From: Bryopsis sp. KO-2023
Lineage: Eukaryota; Chlorophyta; Ulvophyceae; Bryopsidales; Bryopsidaceae
Reading direction: 5' to 3'
Length of the DNA stretch: 64,000 bases
Assembly (NCBI GenBank): GCA_030272585.1
Contig: BSYQ01000010.1
Coordinates: 1,612,001-1,676,000 of the forward strand
Under the pieces are notes generated by a model that did no database searches, was not told the origin of the DNA, and worked only from the letters and a program-made list of their open reading frames with translations. Shown in pieces: positions 24,249 through 36,783 of this stretch (positions within the stretch are counted from its first letter, which is position 1; each line of letters starts with the position of its first letter). A program made the translations under genes and the position numbers.

Positions 24249-27200
24249 ATACATACATATCTTGCAATTTCTTTTTTTGTTTACTCGAAAAGAGTGTTTT
24301 TTTTTGAAAAATTAAAGAACGAAATATTAAATCTTTATGTAATTTGTTTTAAAAAAAAAAGATTTTTTTCCCTTGAATTTTTTTTTTATTTAATAAGTAA
24401 TGGTGTGGGGTGGTGGTGAACAGGGTGCAACATCTGGAGAAGCAATACAAGCAAGCCATGAAAGAGAAGGATTTGATGGAAAAGAAAATGCAGAGGTTGG
24501 AAAAATCCAGGGACACCGAAACGAATGAGCTGAAGGAAAGGCTTGCCGCTGCACAAGAGCATGTCGGCCATCAGGTAATGGAGCTGTTTTGTTGAATAGC
24601 TTGTATAGGGTTTTTACTGGTGAATTTCGTCAATTTTGAGGTGGCCTTTCAGTAATGTATATTACTCAAAAAAAAAAATTTGAGAATCTTCTTATTCGAA
24701 ACTTTTTTTTCCGGAAATTTCAAGATGCAGGTATTTCTGCGAAAAGGAATTTCAAACGAATTGCAATGTTTTTTAAATCCATTCTTCGATTTACAAATAT
24801 TGCCATATGTGTTTATGATAATAATAATAACAATATGTGTCTCTTTGATTTTTTTTTATTTTTGGAATGGTGAATTCAGCTTTTGGAGAAAGATGCCAAA
24901 ATCAACGAGTTGGTAGAGGAGCTGTCCAACACCACGAAGCTGTTCAATCAAAACAAGCTGGAGCTGGAACAAATCCGGACCGATTTGGAAGAGCTGGAGG
25001 AGCTGCGCGACATGAAGGCCGATGTGGAAAGGAAAGAAAAACATCAGCAGTTGATCATCGAAAACCAGTCCAAGCGTCTGGAAGAGCTGGAAAAGCTCCA
25101 CAAGGATGAACAGATGCTCAGAAAGAAGTGAGTGTGTGCGTGTGTGTAAAGCATGTGTGTTTTTTTTATGGTGGCCATCGAATTTCATCTTAGGGCAGGC
25201 AAGTTATTGGGTTTTATTTTCGTTTCCCTTTTTATTTTCTATAGGGTTGGTAAAACTTCTCTTTCAAATTTTGTTGAAAGATTCAGATTCGAGTTAACGT
25301 GGTTTCGAAGTCCCCACCCCCCCAAATAAATAAATAAATAAATGAATGAATGAAAGCAAAAGAATAACATGAAATACACGACACATGGGAGCACTGCTCA
25401 TTCTCTTCTGAAGCAATCCTGACGAGAGTTTCCGGTTTTTTTGTGTGTTTTTGTCGGTGGCCTGATGTTATTTTTTAACCAATGAACAGATATTTGAGCC
25501 AGATGGAAGACATGCAGGGTAAGATTCGAGTGTTCTGCCGACTGGGTGAGGTTTCCAATCCAGCCATCGAAGTTTGTGACGAATACACGGTCCGTAAAAA
25601 GGGAGCCGATATTACCGACGACGAATATGCCTTCGACAGAGCTTTTGCTTCCAACGATCCCCTCTCAAAGGTAAGGATGAGCTTGCATGTGGAAGATTTG
25701 AAAAAAAAATTCAAAGGGAAATAGCTGGAGTTCTATATTTTCCAGGGGGAAAAAAGGGGATTGGGTGGGTGTCAGACATCGGCTTGGCGGGTTTTTTCTT
25801 TTTTTTTTTAAAGGGGTGGATTAACAAGAGTTTTGAAGGGGGGAAAGAACATTTGGAGGAGTTGTGTTTTTTTTTTTTTTTTTCCGAGTTTTCCCAGTAT
25901 TTTCTTCCTTCAATTTTTTGGGTTTTTTTTTTTCATTTTTTCTCAAATTCTTTCTTCCTTGAAGAACACTGGGCAAGGATGTACTGGCTGTCTTTTTTCT
26001 TCCTCTTTTTTCTTTTTCTGGTGATGTATTTTTCGATTTATTTTATTTTTCCACAGGTTTTCGACAGTCTTAAACAGAGCCTTGGTTTGGCAACCGAAGG
26101 CTACTCCTGTGCAATCGTCGCTGCGGGAATGGCCGGCAGCGGAAAAACTCGAACCCTGTTCGGGGATGGAGGAATAATCGCTCTAGCCAACGTGGAGCTT
26201 TTCAACATCGTCCGGAAAAAATCCAAAAAATTCAATTTCACCATCGAGTGTTGGATGGCGAGCCTGTCTGGAGAAAAAATCACCGATTTGTTGTGCAAGG
26301 TGGGCAAGAAAAGAACACAATACTTTACTAAGTATTAAACTACTTTATAACTTTATTAATACTTTATTTTATTTGTACTTTATAACTTTATTATTATTTT
26401 ATTTTATTAAGTAAAATAGCAACCCTGTCTGTTTTTTGGTGTTTTCCTTGGAGAGAACACATTTTCTGACTTGTTAAGAATGAAGGTGTATTTTTTTCCC
26501 TCTTTTTTTTCCGTATTGAGTTCTTATTAAGAAGGATTATGGAAAAAAGCAAAAGAGGAGGAAAAAGAAACAGAAATGAGCAACTAATATGCTAACATAC
26601 ATATATATATGTGCATCGCCTCACAGAGTCCCAGAAACAATTACGACGTGAGGAAAGATTTCAAGGGAGTGGTTAATGTCGTGGTGGCGGAGCGAATCGA
26701 GGTGGGCAACAGCGAAGACTTGGAAAAATTATACAAGTCGGGTTACGAAAAGCTGAGCAAATCTGGGGCGGACCTGTCCAAGACTCATGTCGTCACGAGT
26801 TTCGTGGTCAGGAGCGAAAACAAGGAAACCGGAAATTTCTTCCTGGGCCGAGTCGCTTTCTACGATTTGGCAGCATTCGATACGTGAGTGTGTGTGCCTG
26901 TGTGTCTTTTACAGGCGGAACATTTTTTTTTGCATGTGTTTTTTGCGGAAGGATGTTTTTTTATGTGTGTTTTAGAGCAGGATTTTTTTATTTTTTTTAC
27001 ATGAGAACACCACGAAAAATGTTATGGTTTTTTTTTTTTTGCTTTTTCTTGGTTTCTAATTCCTCGTATTACAGGTGTTTTTTTTCTGTTTTTTTTCCCT
27101 CACATTTCAAGAGGAAATCTTTTTTACGAGCAAAGAAAAAAAACGTACTTGAGAAAAAATTTAGATATTTGCATATCATATATGCCGTGTTATGAACATT

Positions 27201-27663
27201 TTTTTCCACCTCAATTGGACAGTGAAGAAAAAACATGGCAAAACAAAACCAAATGCTCACTCGATTCCTCCGATGCAGGTCTGACGCCGGCTTGGATTCC
27301 CTGAACACCGTTCTGCAAGCGCTGGACAGCGAAGGAGGCGAACGAAACGTGGCCATCCCTTACACCTCCTCCATGTTGACCAAACTCATGAGCGATGTTT
27401 TCGGAGGAAATTCCAAAACCATGGTGCTGCTCCACGTCGCTCCGGAGGAGTCCAAAATGAAAACGGTCGAAGAAGTGTTGAGAACCGGGCTGGCCATGCG
27501 GCACGTCAAAAACATCCAGAGCAAAAACGAGGTCAACAAGGATATCGTGAAGCTGAGGAAAACTCTGGAGTATTGGAAGGAGCAAGCCGGGGTACCTCCG
27601 CAGTTCATGGAGGCTGTGGAGTATTTGGAAATTGTCGATGCTAGGGAAACTGAGCAGCCATGA
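19806..27663 (+). CDS. KCBP-like kinesin-14 (MyTH4-FERM-coiled coil-C-terminal motor) with degenerate motor
   Basis: Seventeen exons: 19806-19835, 20017-20073, 20305-20433, 20669-20959, 21131-21265, 21585-21902, 22288-22527, 22618-23046, 23382-23537, 23742-23876, 24062-24195, 24424-24574, 24880-25127, 25490-25670, 26057-26299, 26627-26883, 27279-27663. Every phase closes and 1,172 residues result. An in-frame ATG at 19782 could add eight residues, though TGCAG there also looks like an acceptor. MyTH4 spans ~60-215, FERM ~216-545, coiled coil ~560-820, and the motor starts at GKIRVFCR (~828). The tail LRKTLEYWKEQAG matches the KCBP neck-mimic and regulatory end. KCBPs are minus-end microtubule motors regulated by calcium/calmodulin. 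The P-loop is intact as GMAGSGKT (902-909). Switch I (NxxSSRSH) reads GADLSKTH, switch II (DLAGSE) reads DLAAFD, and ~12 residues of the loop 11/helix 4 region are missing. ATPase activity is doubtful. Confidence 0.92.
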
Positions 27664-30044
27664 GTTGTTGTTTGCAGAATCAACAGATCTTTTTTTTTGT
27701 TCGTTATTAGATGGCGGTTTGTCGTTATTAGGTCGGCGGTTTTGTCGTGCTGTAGAGGATTCTTACATTTTTTGTTTTTGGGGGTGGGAGGTGGGGATGT
27801 GGAATGGTTGTTGCATGTGTGTGTGTGTGTGTGTTTTTTTCACCTGTAGTTTGTTTTGGTGGTGGAAAAATGAACAAATGCCCTGCAGCTTCCGGTTAAG
27901 ATTTTTTGTTTTGACAAATTTGGGGGAGGAGGGTTTGTAGTGGGGGGGGGGGGAAGAAAAAAGCAATTCTGTGTTCAAATTGATCATGAAATGCAGACAA
28001 GGGATGAAAGGAGGGGGATAGATGGCCGGTGCTGTCATCGTTTGCTGAAAAAGAGTGAGAACAGCTGAAAAAGAGTGAGAAAAGTTTGTGGAGTTAGGAT
28101 GAATATTTTTCTGTGATGGGCTGCAGGTGGTTGGTTGCTGCATGGAAGGAGGTCGGTGTTTTTTTTTTTCAATTCAAAGTGCCAAATCTTGAAAAAGAAA
28201 TTCAAATTGTGTTTTTTTTCTTTTTTTTGGTTTTGTGGACTTTGCAAAAGGGGGGGGGGGGGTGTCTGAAGGAGGAGGGGGGAAAAGAGTGTTAGGGGGT
28301 CAATTGCAGAATTACACATTTCCCCACAAAGAAGAGTGAGCATGAAAATTTTGGAGGGGAATTAAAAGAAGAGTGGTAGAAACAAATAGAGGGAGGGGGG
28401 GGGGGGAAATCGAACATTTTGGTATGGCTGGGCAAAAGAAAAACAAAATTTGAAAAAACGAACTATGGGAAAAGGAAAGTAGGAGGGGGAAAGATTTTGG
28501 GGGGGTTGTATATGAATGGGGGCGATCAGAAAAGCAGATTGAAAGACTGGGGGGGGCAAACAAAAGAAAAAAGGTTTAAAAGGAAAAGAATGGGTTGCGA
28601 CATGGATAAAAATTTTCATTAGGATCGTGGGCGGCAAAGAAACGTGGGGAAGAAAAAATGAGGAGGGGAAAAAAAAAGAAAAAAAACAACAAAGAATTGA
28701 TAGTTTAGAACTCGAAACAGACAATTTAAAGGAGACGACAGAAAAAGGGTTGTGAAAAGAAAAGGGGATGGGGTAAAAAAAAGGGTGTTGTGACAGACAG
28801 ATCCTTTGCAAGGAGGTCGTTACTTTCGGAAAAAAATACGATAGATGTAATGTGGGAAATATGTTGATTTCCATTTGAAAATTTTGATGCTCAAAAAACA
28901 CACACAAAAAACAGGGAAGACTCTCTTTCAGCACAAATATCTGGAGAAATATGTTCAATTTGTTTTCTTTTTTTTTCTTGAGGGGGGGGGGCGGCCTCAA
29001 CCAAAGCATAGACGGAAAATGGAATAAAAACTAGAGTTCCCCAATAGGAGGTTTTCTTTCCAAAAAGACTTTCGACCTGCACATGTTCTAGCATCATCCC
29101 TGATTCAAGCACCCCACCCCCTGCATTCCCCTGTCAATATCAAATATATCCCAGGCAGTGGGGCTATCGACGGCTTTGATTTAAAAATCATTGCTTTGGA
29201 ACAAAAGAATTATGTTCTATTCAATATGCTCAAAGAAAAGCCATCAATTCGATTTTTCAATTTGTGCAGAATACCTCAAGAGTAGCTTCTTCAAACCCAG
29301 ATTTAACAGTTGTTTTAGATGCTCTGAGAGCAACAGACAGAAATTTTTTTTCTCAGATTTCCGTTCGCATACGAGTAAATGGATGTACATGTCATGTCAT
29401 ATCAAGTAGCTTCGAAGATTAGGTTATGCCAGCATTCATCAAGCCACAGAATTTTCCCCCAACCAAGATAGCAAAGGGTGGTGGTGTCAAGAGGCCAGTT
29501 GTGGGTGGTGCAAGTGGTGATGTTGGAATCTGTATCTTTTTTTAATCTGTATCTTTAAAAAAAAAAAATTGGTATGGACAAATGTCCTGGTGAATGATGC
29601 AAATGAGCCAGGCACCATTTCGTTACTTGCTGCAGCATTTGGTTGAGCATTGAAAAGAAATATGAATCTCATAAGAAGTTTTTTAAATTGGCTGCAGCTT
29701 CACCAAGATTCAAAACAGGAAGGGCGCCAGGACATTTAAAAACAATAATAAAAACTAATAATTTAAGTTGTGCCAGTCGATATTTGTGAAACATCATCTT
29801 TTCAATTGAAAAGATTGCTTTCAATCAATTATTCTTCCCCACTTGTTCAACTGCAAAATATTTTGGCCTTTCCCACCCAGTGGTTTTTTCTGACACCAGT
29901 CAGAATCATGCCTGCTTCACAATTCAAACACAAGGAGCTGCGATTGTATTTTGAACAAATTACAAAAAAAAAAAAGTACAAAAGGTAGAAAGGAAAAAAA
30001 CAGGGTGAGCAAAAAAAACCTTTCTACCTAAAAGTGTTACAGAG
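27664..30044. other. Long intergenic stretch, G-rich, with one duplicated block
   Basis: Dominated by purine tracts, G runs and A runs. 28550-29010 is repeated at 32335-32745. At 29160-29400 two short frames in different phases (ending LCRIPQE and ISSSFED) read like a broken coding remnant, but I cannot name it. Confidence 0.4.
28550..29010 (+). repeat. Dispersed ~450-bp direct repeat, copy 1
   Basis: Shares ordered blocks with 32335-32745: GGCAAACAAA, TTGCGA.ATGGAT, ACAGACAGATCCT versus ATAGACAGATCCT, ATACGATAGATGTA, ACAGGGAAGACTCTCTTTCA, GCACAAATATC. It ends in a T/G homopolymer run. Confidence 0.75.
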
Positions 30045-31363
30045 TTACTTCATCGCCTTGCGGCGACGAAGTAACCTGCGGTGGGCGCGGAGAGCTCTAA
30101 TCCGTTCAGGATTAAAGGTGAGGTCGGAATCGAGGGAGGCGGTCGACGTCTTCTCGTCGTCGTCCTGTGGCGGCTTGCTAGGACCTTTGAAGAAAACATA
30201 ACGCACACACCAAGAGTCAGACCCTCGGACAAAAAACACAGTCGCACGCAGTGGGTGCACGAACAGGGTTCCGATTTGTGTTAACTGTAACACAAACAAC
30301 CTGAACGCTGTGTCGACGACACTCTTTCTCTTCTTTTCTCACTCATTTAGACACGTATCGTTCCCAATCTACTCCTCACACGACTGCGATTGATTTCCAC
30401 TGCAGTGGGGCCAGTTGGCCCCCCCGAAAAATGCGCACTGGCATGAAAACACAAATGAAAAACGTACCTGCCAGCATGGCGACGTTGGCTTGGGTCAACG
30501 GGGCTAGGACCCCCGAAGTCCCTGACGGCGTGTGGACGTGGGTAGACGATGATGGAGGTGTGGTGGGGGTGCTCGAGTGCACGTGGGAGTGGGAAGGTGG
30601 AGGTGGAGGTGGCGGCGTTGCAGGTGTAGGCGTTGGAGGTGTAAGCGGTGCAGGGGCAGGGGGTAATGGCGCTGCTGGTGGCGGTGTCGGACCTGGTGGC
30701 AGTGGTGGACCAGCTGGTGGCGGCGCGACAAACACCGGCCCACCGTCTGCGACAAGCAAGAAAACCACTTCCGATATTATTACTGGATGACAGTACTGAG
30801 AAACATGCATTCAAACGAACCAGCTGGTTTTGCAAATGCAACACATTTCGCTTTTCGCTCACCAGATGGTGTCCAGTCCATAGGATCACCCGCGCGACGA
30901 CGACCGCTCAGCTCGATTCCATCCATGAAATCGCCGGTGCAGTCCAGGTACATGTCGGCAGGTCGCACTGTGGTGCGTCTCGCACACGACCTGCCTCGGA
31001 CCTTCAACAAGAGAGCTCCCGCATTTGGTTATTCATGCTTTTTCAGTCTGACTGAACCATCGCGATAAAGGTAAAGAATGACATGCACACGTCGGCGACC
31101 AGACAACACTCACCTTCAGCTGTCTGGTTCGCGCTGAAATGGGCGAGCGACCCGTAGGAAGTCTCGCAGCGCGATAGCGACCCAGTTTGATCTGGAGACG
31201 CTGTCGGGTCGTGATGGGGGCTGCAATTCGGAAAATTAACAAACATCAAACAAGCAAGAAAGCAAGCAAACAAAACAACATGCAAATACATGTTAAGAGC
31301 TCCTTTTTCTCTTTTTTTTTTTTTTCGTCCCGAGAATAGCTCACCAGGGAATTGTGTGTTCAT
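30045..31363 (-). CDS. Proline-rich protein with basic tail, unknown function
   Basis: Five exons (31363-31345, 31220-31114, 31001-30863, 30746-30468, 30184-30045) join with consistent phases to 227 residues. I do not recognise the family. Residues 7-45 are arginine-rich (TTRQRLQIKLGRYRAARLP). Residues ~55-88 contain MYLDCTGDFMDGIELSG and PMDWTPS. Residues 89-150 are a proline tract with alternating A, T, P and seven consecutive prolines, followed by serine/threonine/histidine-rich sequence. The C-terminus is charged: an acidic DDDE patch, then a helical basic end (RIRALRAHRRLLRRRKAMK). There is no signal peptide or membrane segment. A nuclear or cytoskeletal adaptor is a guess only. The glycine-rich open frame on the other strand is its shadow. 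Confidence 0.68.
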
Positions 31364-33966
31364 TGTTCGCTCGTGTCGAAAAGAAGTAAGGTCGTCGAAG
31401 AGAGTCGAAAACCGAAAGCAAAACTCGCACCCGTGTTTTTTATGCAAGTGTCCTTTGAGTCGAATGCTCCGCCTTTATACGAAACTTGGTCTTACTTTTA
31501 GTTAAAGGTAACTAACTTGACTTTTTTGAAAGGTTATGGTACTGCTGTGCTGTGCAAAGGCTATAGTGTCGACTGGTTTTGTCGAAAGTGGCCTTCATAG
31601 TCGACACTACGCGTTGTGTTTTTACGCGCGTTGTGTTTCAAGCCAGGGCTCTGCCAGTTTGTGGCGTATTCTGTGGATGGTGAACTGCTGATTCGTTTTG
31701 TTTTGCGCACGCGCACTAGGACGCCGACTTAATCGTTTGTTTGTGAAAGAAAGAAGAAAACAACAATATTGTTGTTTCTGTAAAGCAAACAATTAGGAAG
31801 AACGGCTTCCTGTGTTTCTCAACTCACTGCGCAGTGCTAGCGAGCGCACTGCTATCAACAAAAACGACTGGAGCATATGAGACAGTGAATGTTGGTGTGC
31901 AGTCAGAGGAAAAGGTTGGTAAGTCTGGCTGTATTCTATCGGTTGTCGAATGTTGGGGAGTGGCGGAGCCCTCCGACGAAAGCTTCTCATTTTTGCCTGT
32001 GTTGCTCTTTTGCGTTTCAGAGGTGTTTTAGCAAGGCGACCATCAACACAACGTGCAAGGTTAACCGTAGCATTTGACGCGGAGCAGTGAGAATCGTTTC
32101 ACTTCTTTTGAAGCGCGGGACTGGTCAGTTTCTTCTTTCGCAGCTGAAAGGTAAAGATTGGGGGGGCTAGGAACAACAGCATTGAAACTTCACCCGCCAC
32201 TGTACTTTTTCTGTTATTGGCTGAGCTGTTTGGAGTGTAAATCATGCCCTGAGTGGGGTGCTATTGCTCTACCCAGACTGTCCCTTGAAATCATCAAACA
32301 GGCTTACTTTGAATGTGTTCAGAGTAGACCAGTGGGGGGCAAACAAAGGAAAAAAAGGAAAAGAACAGGTTGCGAAATGGATTAAGTTTTCATTGGTTGG
32401 TGAGGGTTTAATAAATGGGGGGAAGAAAACATGAGGCTTAAAAAAGCAAGAATTTTTTTTTTTGATAGTCTTGAACTCTAAACAGACAAGTTTAAAAGAA
32501 GAGGGTCGGGAAAAGAAAGAGTGTTGCGATAGACAGATCCTGTGCAAGGTGTTTGTTACTTTCAAAACAATACGATAGATGTACATAAGGGAATTGTTGG
32601 TTTCCATTTTGAAAAAAATTGATGCTCAAAAAACGCAGATAAAACAGGGAAGACTCTCTTTCAGCACAAATATCAGAAGGGGTATATTCAGTTTACTTAT
32701 TTTATTTTTATTATTTTTTTTTTGGGGGGGGGGGTCAACCAATGCACAGGCAAAAAAAGAAAAACTCGGAACAACAGAACAATCTTTCTTGCTGCTTTTT
32801 TAAATAATTTTATTAATTGTATTTTGTCAGAAATGGGCATAAAGGATAAAAGGGAAATCTTTTCTTTTCTTTTTGGTCTTGAAAGTTCTAGACAGTTGCT
32901 TCTCAGCGGTTGCTTATCCAATCCTGTTACTCAATTTGTTCCATGCGGAATCCTAACATTCTTCCTCAAGTGTTTTTTCGACATCCCCCTCCTTACCTTT
33001 AGTCTCTTCAGAAAAACCTGGAATGAACGGGTTTCGATAATCCACTCGAAATGGACAATACACTCACTCACCATTAAACATTCCACAGAAAAAGAAAATT
33101 TTGATTTCCCCTCCATTTTGAATAATGTTGATGGCTCATGTGATGTGTTTTCTCACTGCTGGATCGAAAATTGGTCAAAAATGGAAATAGGGGGAAAAAA
33201 CCTTTCCTTTCCTTTTCTTTTCCCTCTTCTTTTCATTGTTTTTTTTCTGTGTCCCCCAACCCCCCAAAAACTGACATTCCCCATTTCCTTGTGGAGCAAC
33301 CGCTTGGGCAAACCCCAACCACTGCTTTCTGGATGGTCCTCTCTGTACGACATCCCAGCTAAACGGTGGAATGCGCTATCAACACATTCAAATTGCACGC
33401 TGTGCATACAGCTCGGCGCCAAAGTGTGTCCATCGTATTGCTTCTCTGTTTTGCAAGGAGAAATACGCATCCATCCTTTTCCCACTACAAAAGACCTTTT
33501 GATCCAATGATCAGACTGCCTCAAAAAGTTGACTCTCCAAATCAACTCCATCCAGCCGGAGTTTGTTGAGGGGAGAGCTCCCAGTGTTTTGATGTGCACC
33601 ACCTTTTTTTTGGGGTTGCTTTTTCCCCCAACCGTTCTCCATGTTCAACTCACTTCTCCCGCTGCTAGTGATTTGCAGGCATGAAAACATCAACTCAACT
33701 GATATGCGATCCCTCAAGAAAGCCAAGGGGGAAATTGAGGGGGGGGGGGGGGGGAGGAGTCACCAACCAGGTCACTCTTCCCTCGGTGGTCACTCTTTTT
33801 TTTGGCCCACATCAGATGTGACGGTGACCTCCAGATTATGCATATGGTGAATCTGTTGTTACACAAACCTTTTTTTTTTTCTAGGCAAGACTCGCCCCTC
33901 GGCTTCCTTTTTTTTTTGCCCGTCAAGAATACAAGTACCACATCCGTTTTCTTAACCCAACCTCCA
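31364..33966. other. Intergenic stretch, no gene supported
   Basis: Contains the second copy of the dispersed block (32335-32745). The minus-strand frame at 33602-33153 is 149 codons long but has no recognised domain, and a homopolymer-rich C-terminal third argues against it. Confidence 0.4.
32335..32745 (+). repeat. Dispersed ~450-bp direct repeat, copy 2
   Basis: Same order of blocks as 28550-29010, in the same orientation, with scattered indels. Both copies terminate in T-run then G-run followed by TCAACCAA. Confidence 0.75.
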
Positions 33967-36783
33967 TCATCGCTGTTCAAGGATGGTCGAAATATCCTTG
34001 TAATTTTTTATTTCCGTTCTGAAAAACTCCTCATGCTCCCCATGGAGCAGCAATCTTTCCCTCCTGACCTTGGCAAAGAGCGCCGCCCGCTCATGGGCCA
34101 TCCCCTCCAGGATTTTTCTGATTTCTTGATGGCATTTTTGTTTCTTGGCGTCCATCCGCTCTATTTTCCTGACCTTCACTTGCACCAGGTACTTCTGGTG
34201 CATTTCCAGCATTTTGACCCCCATCGCCGTTTCGAGAGCGCAATCCATAACCGACTCAAACCCCTCTGGCGCTCCACTTCGCACCAGCTCGACATCCAAA
34301 GGCCGGGGGGTGCCCCCCGCAACATACATGTACGTGTTCATGTCGAAACACACTTCCTCCGCTTTTTTCTCACCCTCCAACGCCACCAGTGCGCTCCCGG
34401 TTTCTTTCCTGCTCACCGGGTCGACCAGTCGATGGACCTTGCAGCATTGGTCGAACTGCTCGAATGCCGACCGAAGGTCGTCGGTGCTCAGAGTCTTGGA
34501 CACGGCTTTCAGCCAGAGGGTTCGACTCGACGTCGTGCTCCTTGACCACCCGAAGATTTCACGGTTGGGTTCGCCGAGGTCCTCCCTGTGTTTGTCGATC
34601 ACCTGCCCAATCGATCGATCGATCAATCCAGATGCAGGAATTTTGGACAAAACTGGGGCGTTCTTTTTCTCTTGAAATGGTTGGGAAAAACCCAAGAATT
34701 GGTTCCCCCTGAGTAATAGAGAAAAAAAACAACCCCACCCATTGGGATTTCTTTTTCTTTTTTTTATGGATCAAGAAAAAGGAGGGTGGGGGGGGAAGAA
34801 AAAGGTTCTTCCAAAGAAGGGTGGGGAAAAGAAAAAGTAAACCTTAAAAGAAAACATTTTTCTTTTCTTTTTAATTCTTTTTTTTTTTTTTCCGCTTCGT
34901 CGTTTTGTCACTGAACCTACCTCCACAATCTGGTCAACGTATTTTTTCCGGATCACATTCTTAGTCATCAGCTCCACCTCCCTCAAATGCTTCCACTCTA
35001 TGGCACTGAAGAACTCGATCGCGTTCATTTGGCAAAAATGCGGAGGCACCCCCCCAGCCGAAACCCTCACCCCTCCGGGCACATCCTCCATCCCCCACGG
35101 ATTATCGGTCCACATCGGAAAATGAGCGATCAGGGGTCGATGCACCGGACAACCCGGCACCGCCAAATACAAGCTGTCGAAATCGATCATCCCTTGGACC
35201 GCATCCGCCAGCGATCGAAAGGTTATGCATGCATATCCGGCTGAGTAGCGACGGCCACTCCCAAAAATCATCCCGGATGCGAAATGGACTTCCTCCACTC
35301 CACCCAGCAGCTCCACGAAAGCCGTACGGAGTGCCGTCTCATCGTAGGCCCAGCCCAAGCCATCCACGCAAATCTTGACCCCCGCGCAACTCCCCAAATA
35401 CAGACCGGCGGCGCTTCTCTGATGCAAGGCTGTTTCGTAATCAAAAGACGGGCCCGTTTTCGTCGGAACAGGCTTAGGCGCCAGTTTCGGACGATGAGGA
35501 ACCATCCTGCTATCATGGCCTGCAGCTTCCATCTGAAAGACAGAATACCTGGCATTCTCCCTCTGGATTTTGCTGATTTTTGGCCTCGGGCCCAAGCTGG
35601 GATGAACCATATGATGAGCGGACCCAGGCTTCCGCACCCTGCCCATTCCAGAGGGTGGGAAAATTGATTTTGCCTGGGCGTTACCCTGGGGTGGGGGCCG
35701 TCTCGGCGCTACAGGCTTCACAAGCCTCCTTCGACCCTGAATGAGACTTTGGCCTCCCCCTATGGCTACCAGGTCTGACGGGGTGCGAGTCGGCTGGTGA
35801 AGCCTACCGTTTCCTCCCCCACCGTCTTTCACAACCCTCCTCATCCCACCTGATGGCCCCACCCTCCGCAGCCCCCCTCCAGCTTGAGCCACCATTTGAC
35901 CATGACCCCCACCTGGCATCACTCTCACCAAACCCGGCTTTCCAACTGTTCTACCCATGTCTGACCTCCCAGTTATTCTCCCCCCTAAAGTCGATCTAGG
36001 CTCAGCTGGTGGCGATTGCTTCGAAAGCTGCCCAGCCGGAGCTCTTGGCCTGTGGTTAATCTTGTTAAGATTAACTGTATTGATCCTCTTCTCCAAATGA
36101 GCCTTCGTAACAGAGTTTTGACCGTGGGGCTTACCCCTTGGGGGTGTAGATATGGCCTTCTGTTGCTCGATAGGGTAAGGTACCCGCCTTTCCAGGAAAT
36201 CAGCCACGGTGAAATTCTGGCATGCACCCAAAGCGTCATCGTCCTCCCCGCTGCGACTCCCCTCCTCCTTTTTGACGTGAGTTCTGTTGGCATTCTTTCG
36301 ATAATCCCTGCCCTCCAAGGAAAGTTCCATCGGCCGCTTGGTCCAAGCTTTGAACTTCGCCTCCCAGTCCAGCCCCGTCCGCACCCTCTCCTTCCCCTCA
36401 TCCATCGTCTTCTGGGTGACCCCCTTGATTTCCTCCACATGGGGCGTGGATGGGAAATACACCAACACCCCGTCCTCGCACGCGATGTAGATCACGCCCT
36501 TCCACCACCCGCCGTCGTACCAGCAATCCACGGCGTCCCCGACGTCACGTCGCTCCAAAGGCGTCAGAGAGTCGTTGAGCGCAGGTGGCATCATTGCAGA
36601 AAACAGGTGGTCCTCCTCCAATTTCTTATCGCTGTCCTCATCCTCCATCAAGTCTTTGAACTGGACTCGTGCAGTGCCCTTCTCCTGGTCCACCGACAAC
36701 ACAACGGCTTCCCATCTCGAATCCTCGAACCCTGGGTCCGGGATTTCCACCTCCACCGCGTCCCCCACGCTTGGCACGTACAT
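33967..36783 (-). CDS. Double-Agenet, double-RRM protein
   Basis: Two exons, 36783-34921 and 34602-33967, join in phase 0 (donor GTAGGT, acceptor GGGCAG) to 832 residues. Residues ~5-60 and ~78-125 are Agenet/Tudor-like units: VGDAVEVEIP...WEAVVLSVD and VGDAVDCWYDGGWWKGVIY. Such units read methylated histone tails. Residues 130-450 are basic, low complexity, rich in G, R and P. A first RRM lies at ~464-555 (VKICVDGLGWAYDE with AGYACITFRS as RNP1-like strand). A second lies in exon 2 at ~645-725 (RTLWLKAVSKTLSTDDL, GSALVAL). A charged helical tail follows. Agenet or BAH plus RRM is typical of plant chromatin-RNA factors. A nuclear role linking chromatin marks to RNA processing is inferred. Confidence 0.8.

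Noticed and set aside
29160..29400. Possible broken coding remnant
   Set aside because: Two short frames in different phases; too short to assign.
30431..30790. Glycine-rich plus-strand frame
   Set aside because: Mirror of the proline tract of the minus-strand gene, whose five exons join in phase.
33153..33602. 149-codon minus-strand frame
   Set aside because: No recognised domain, tail made of homopolymer-driven lysine/arginine, no partner exon.
33802..34712. Plus-strand open frames of 107-247 codons
   Set aside because: Opposite strand of the second Agenet-RRM exon.
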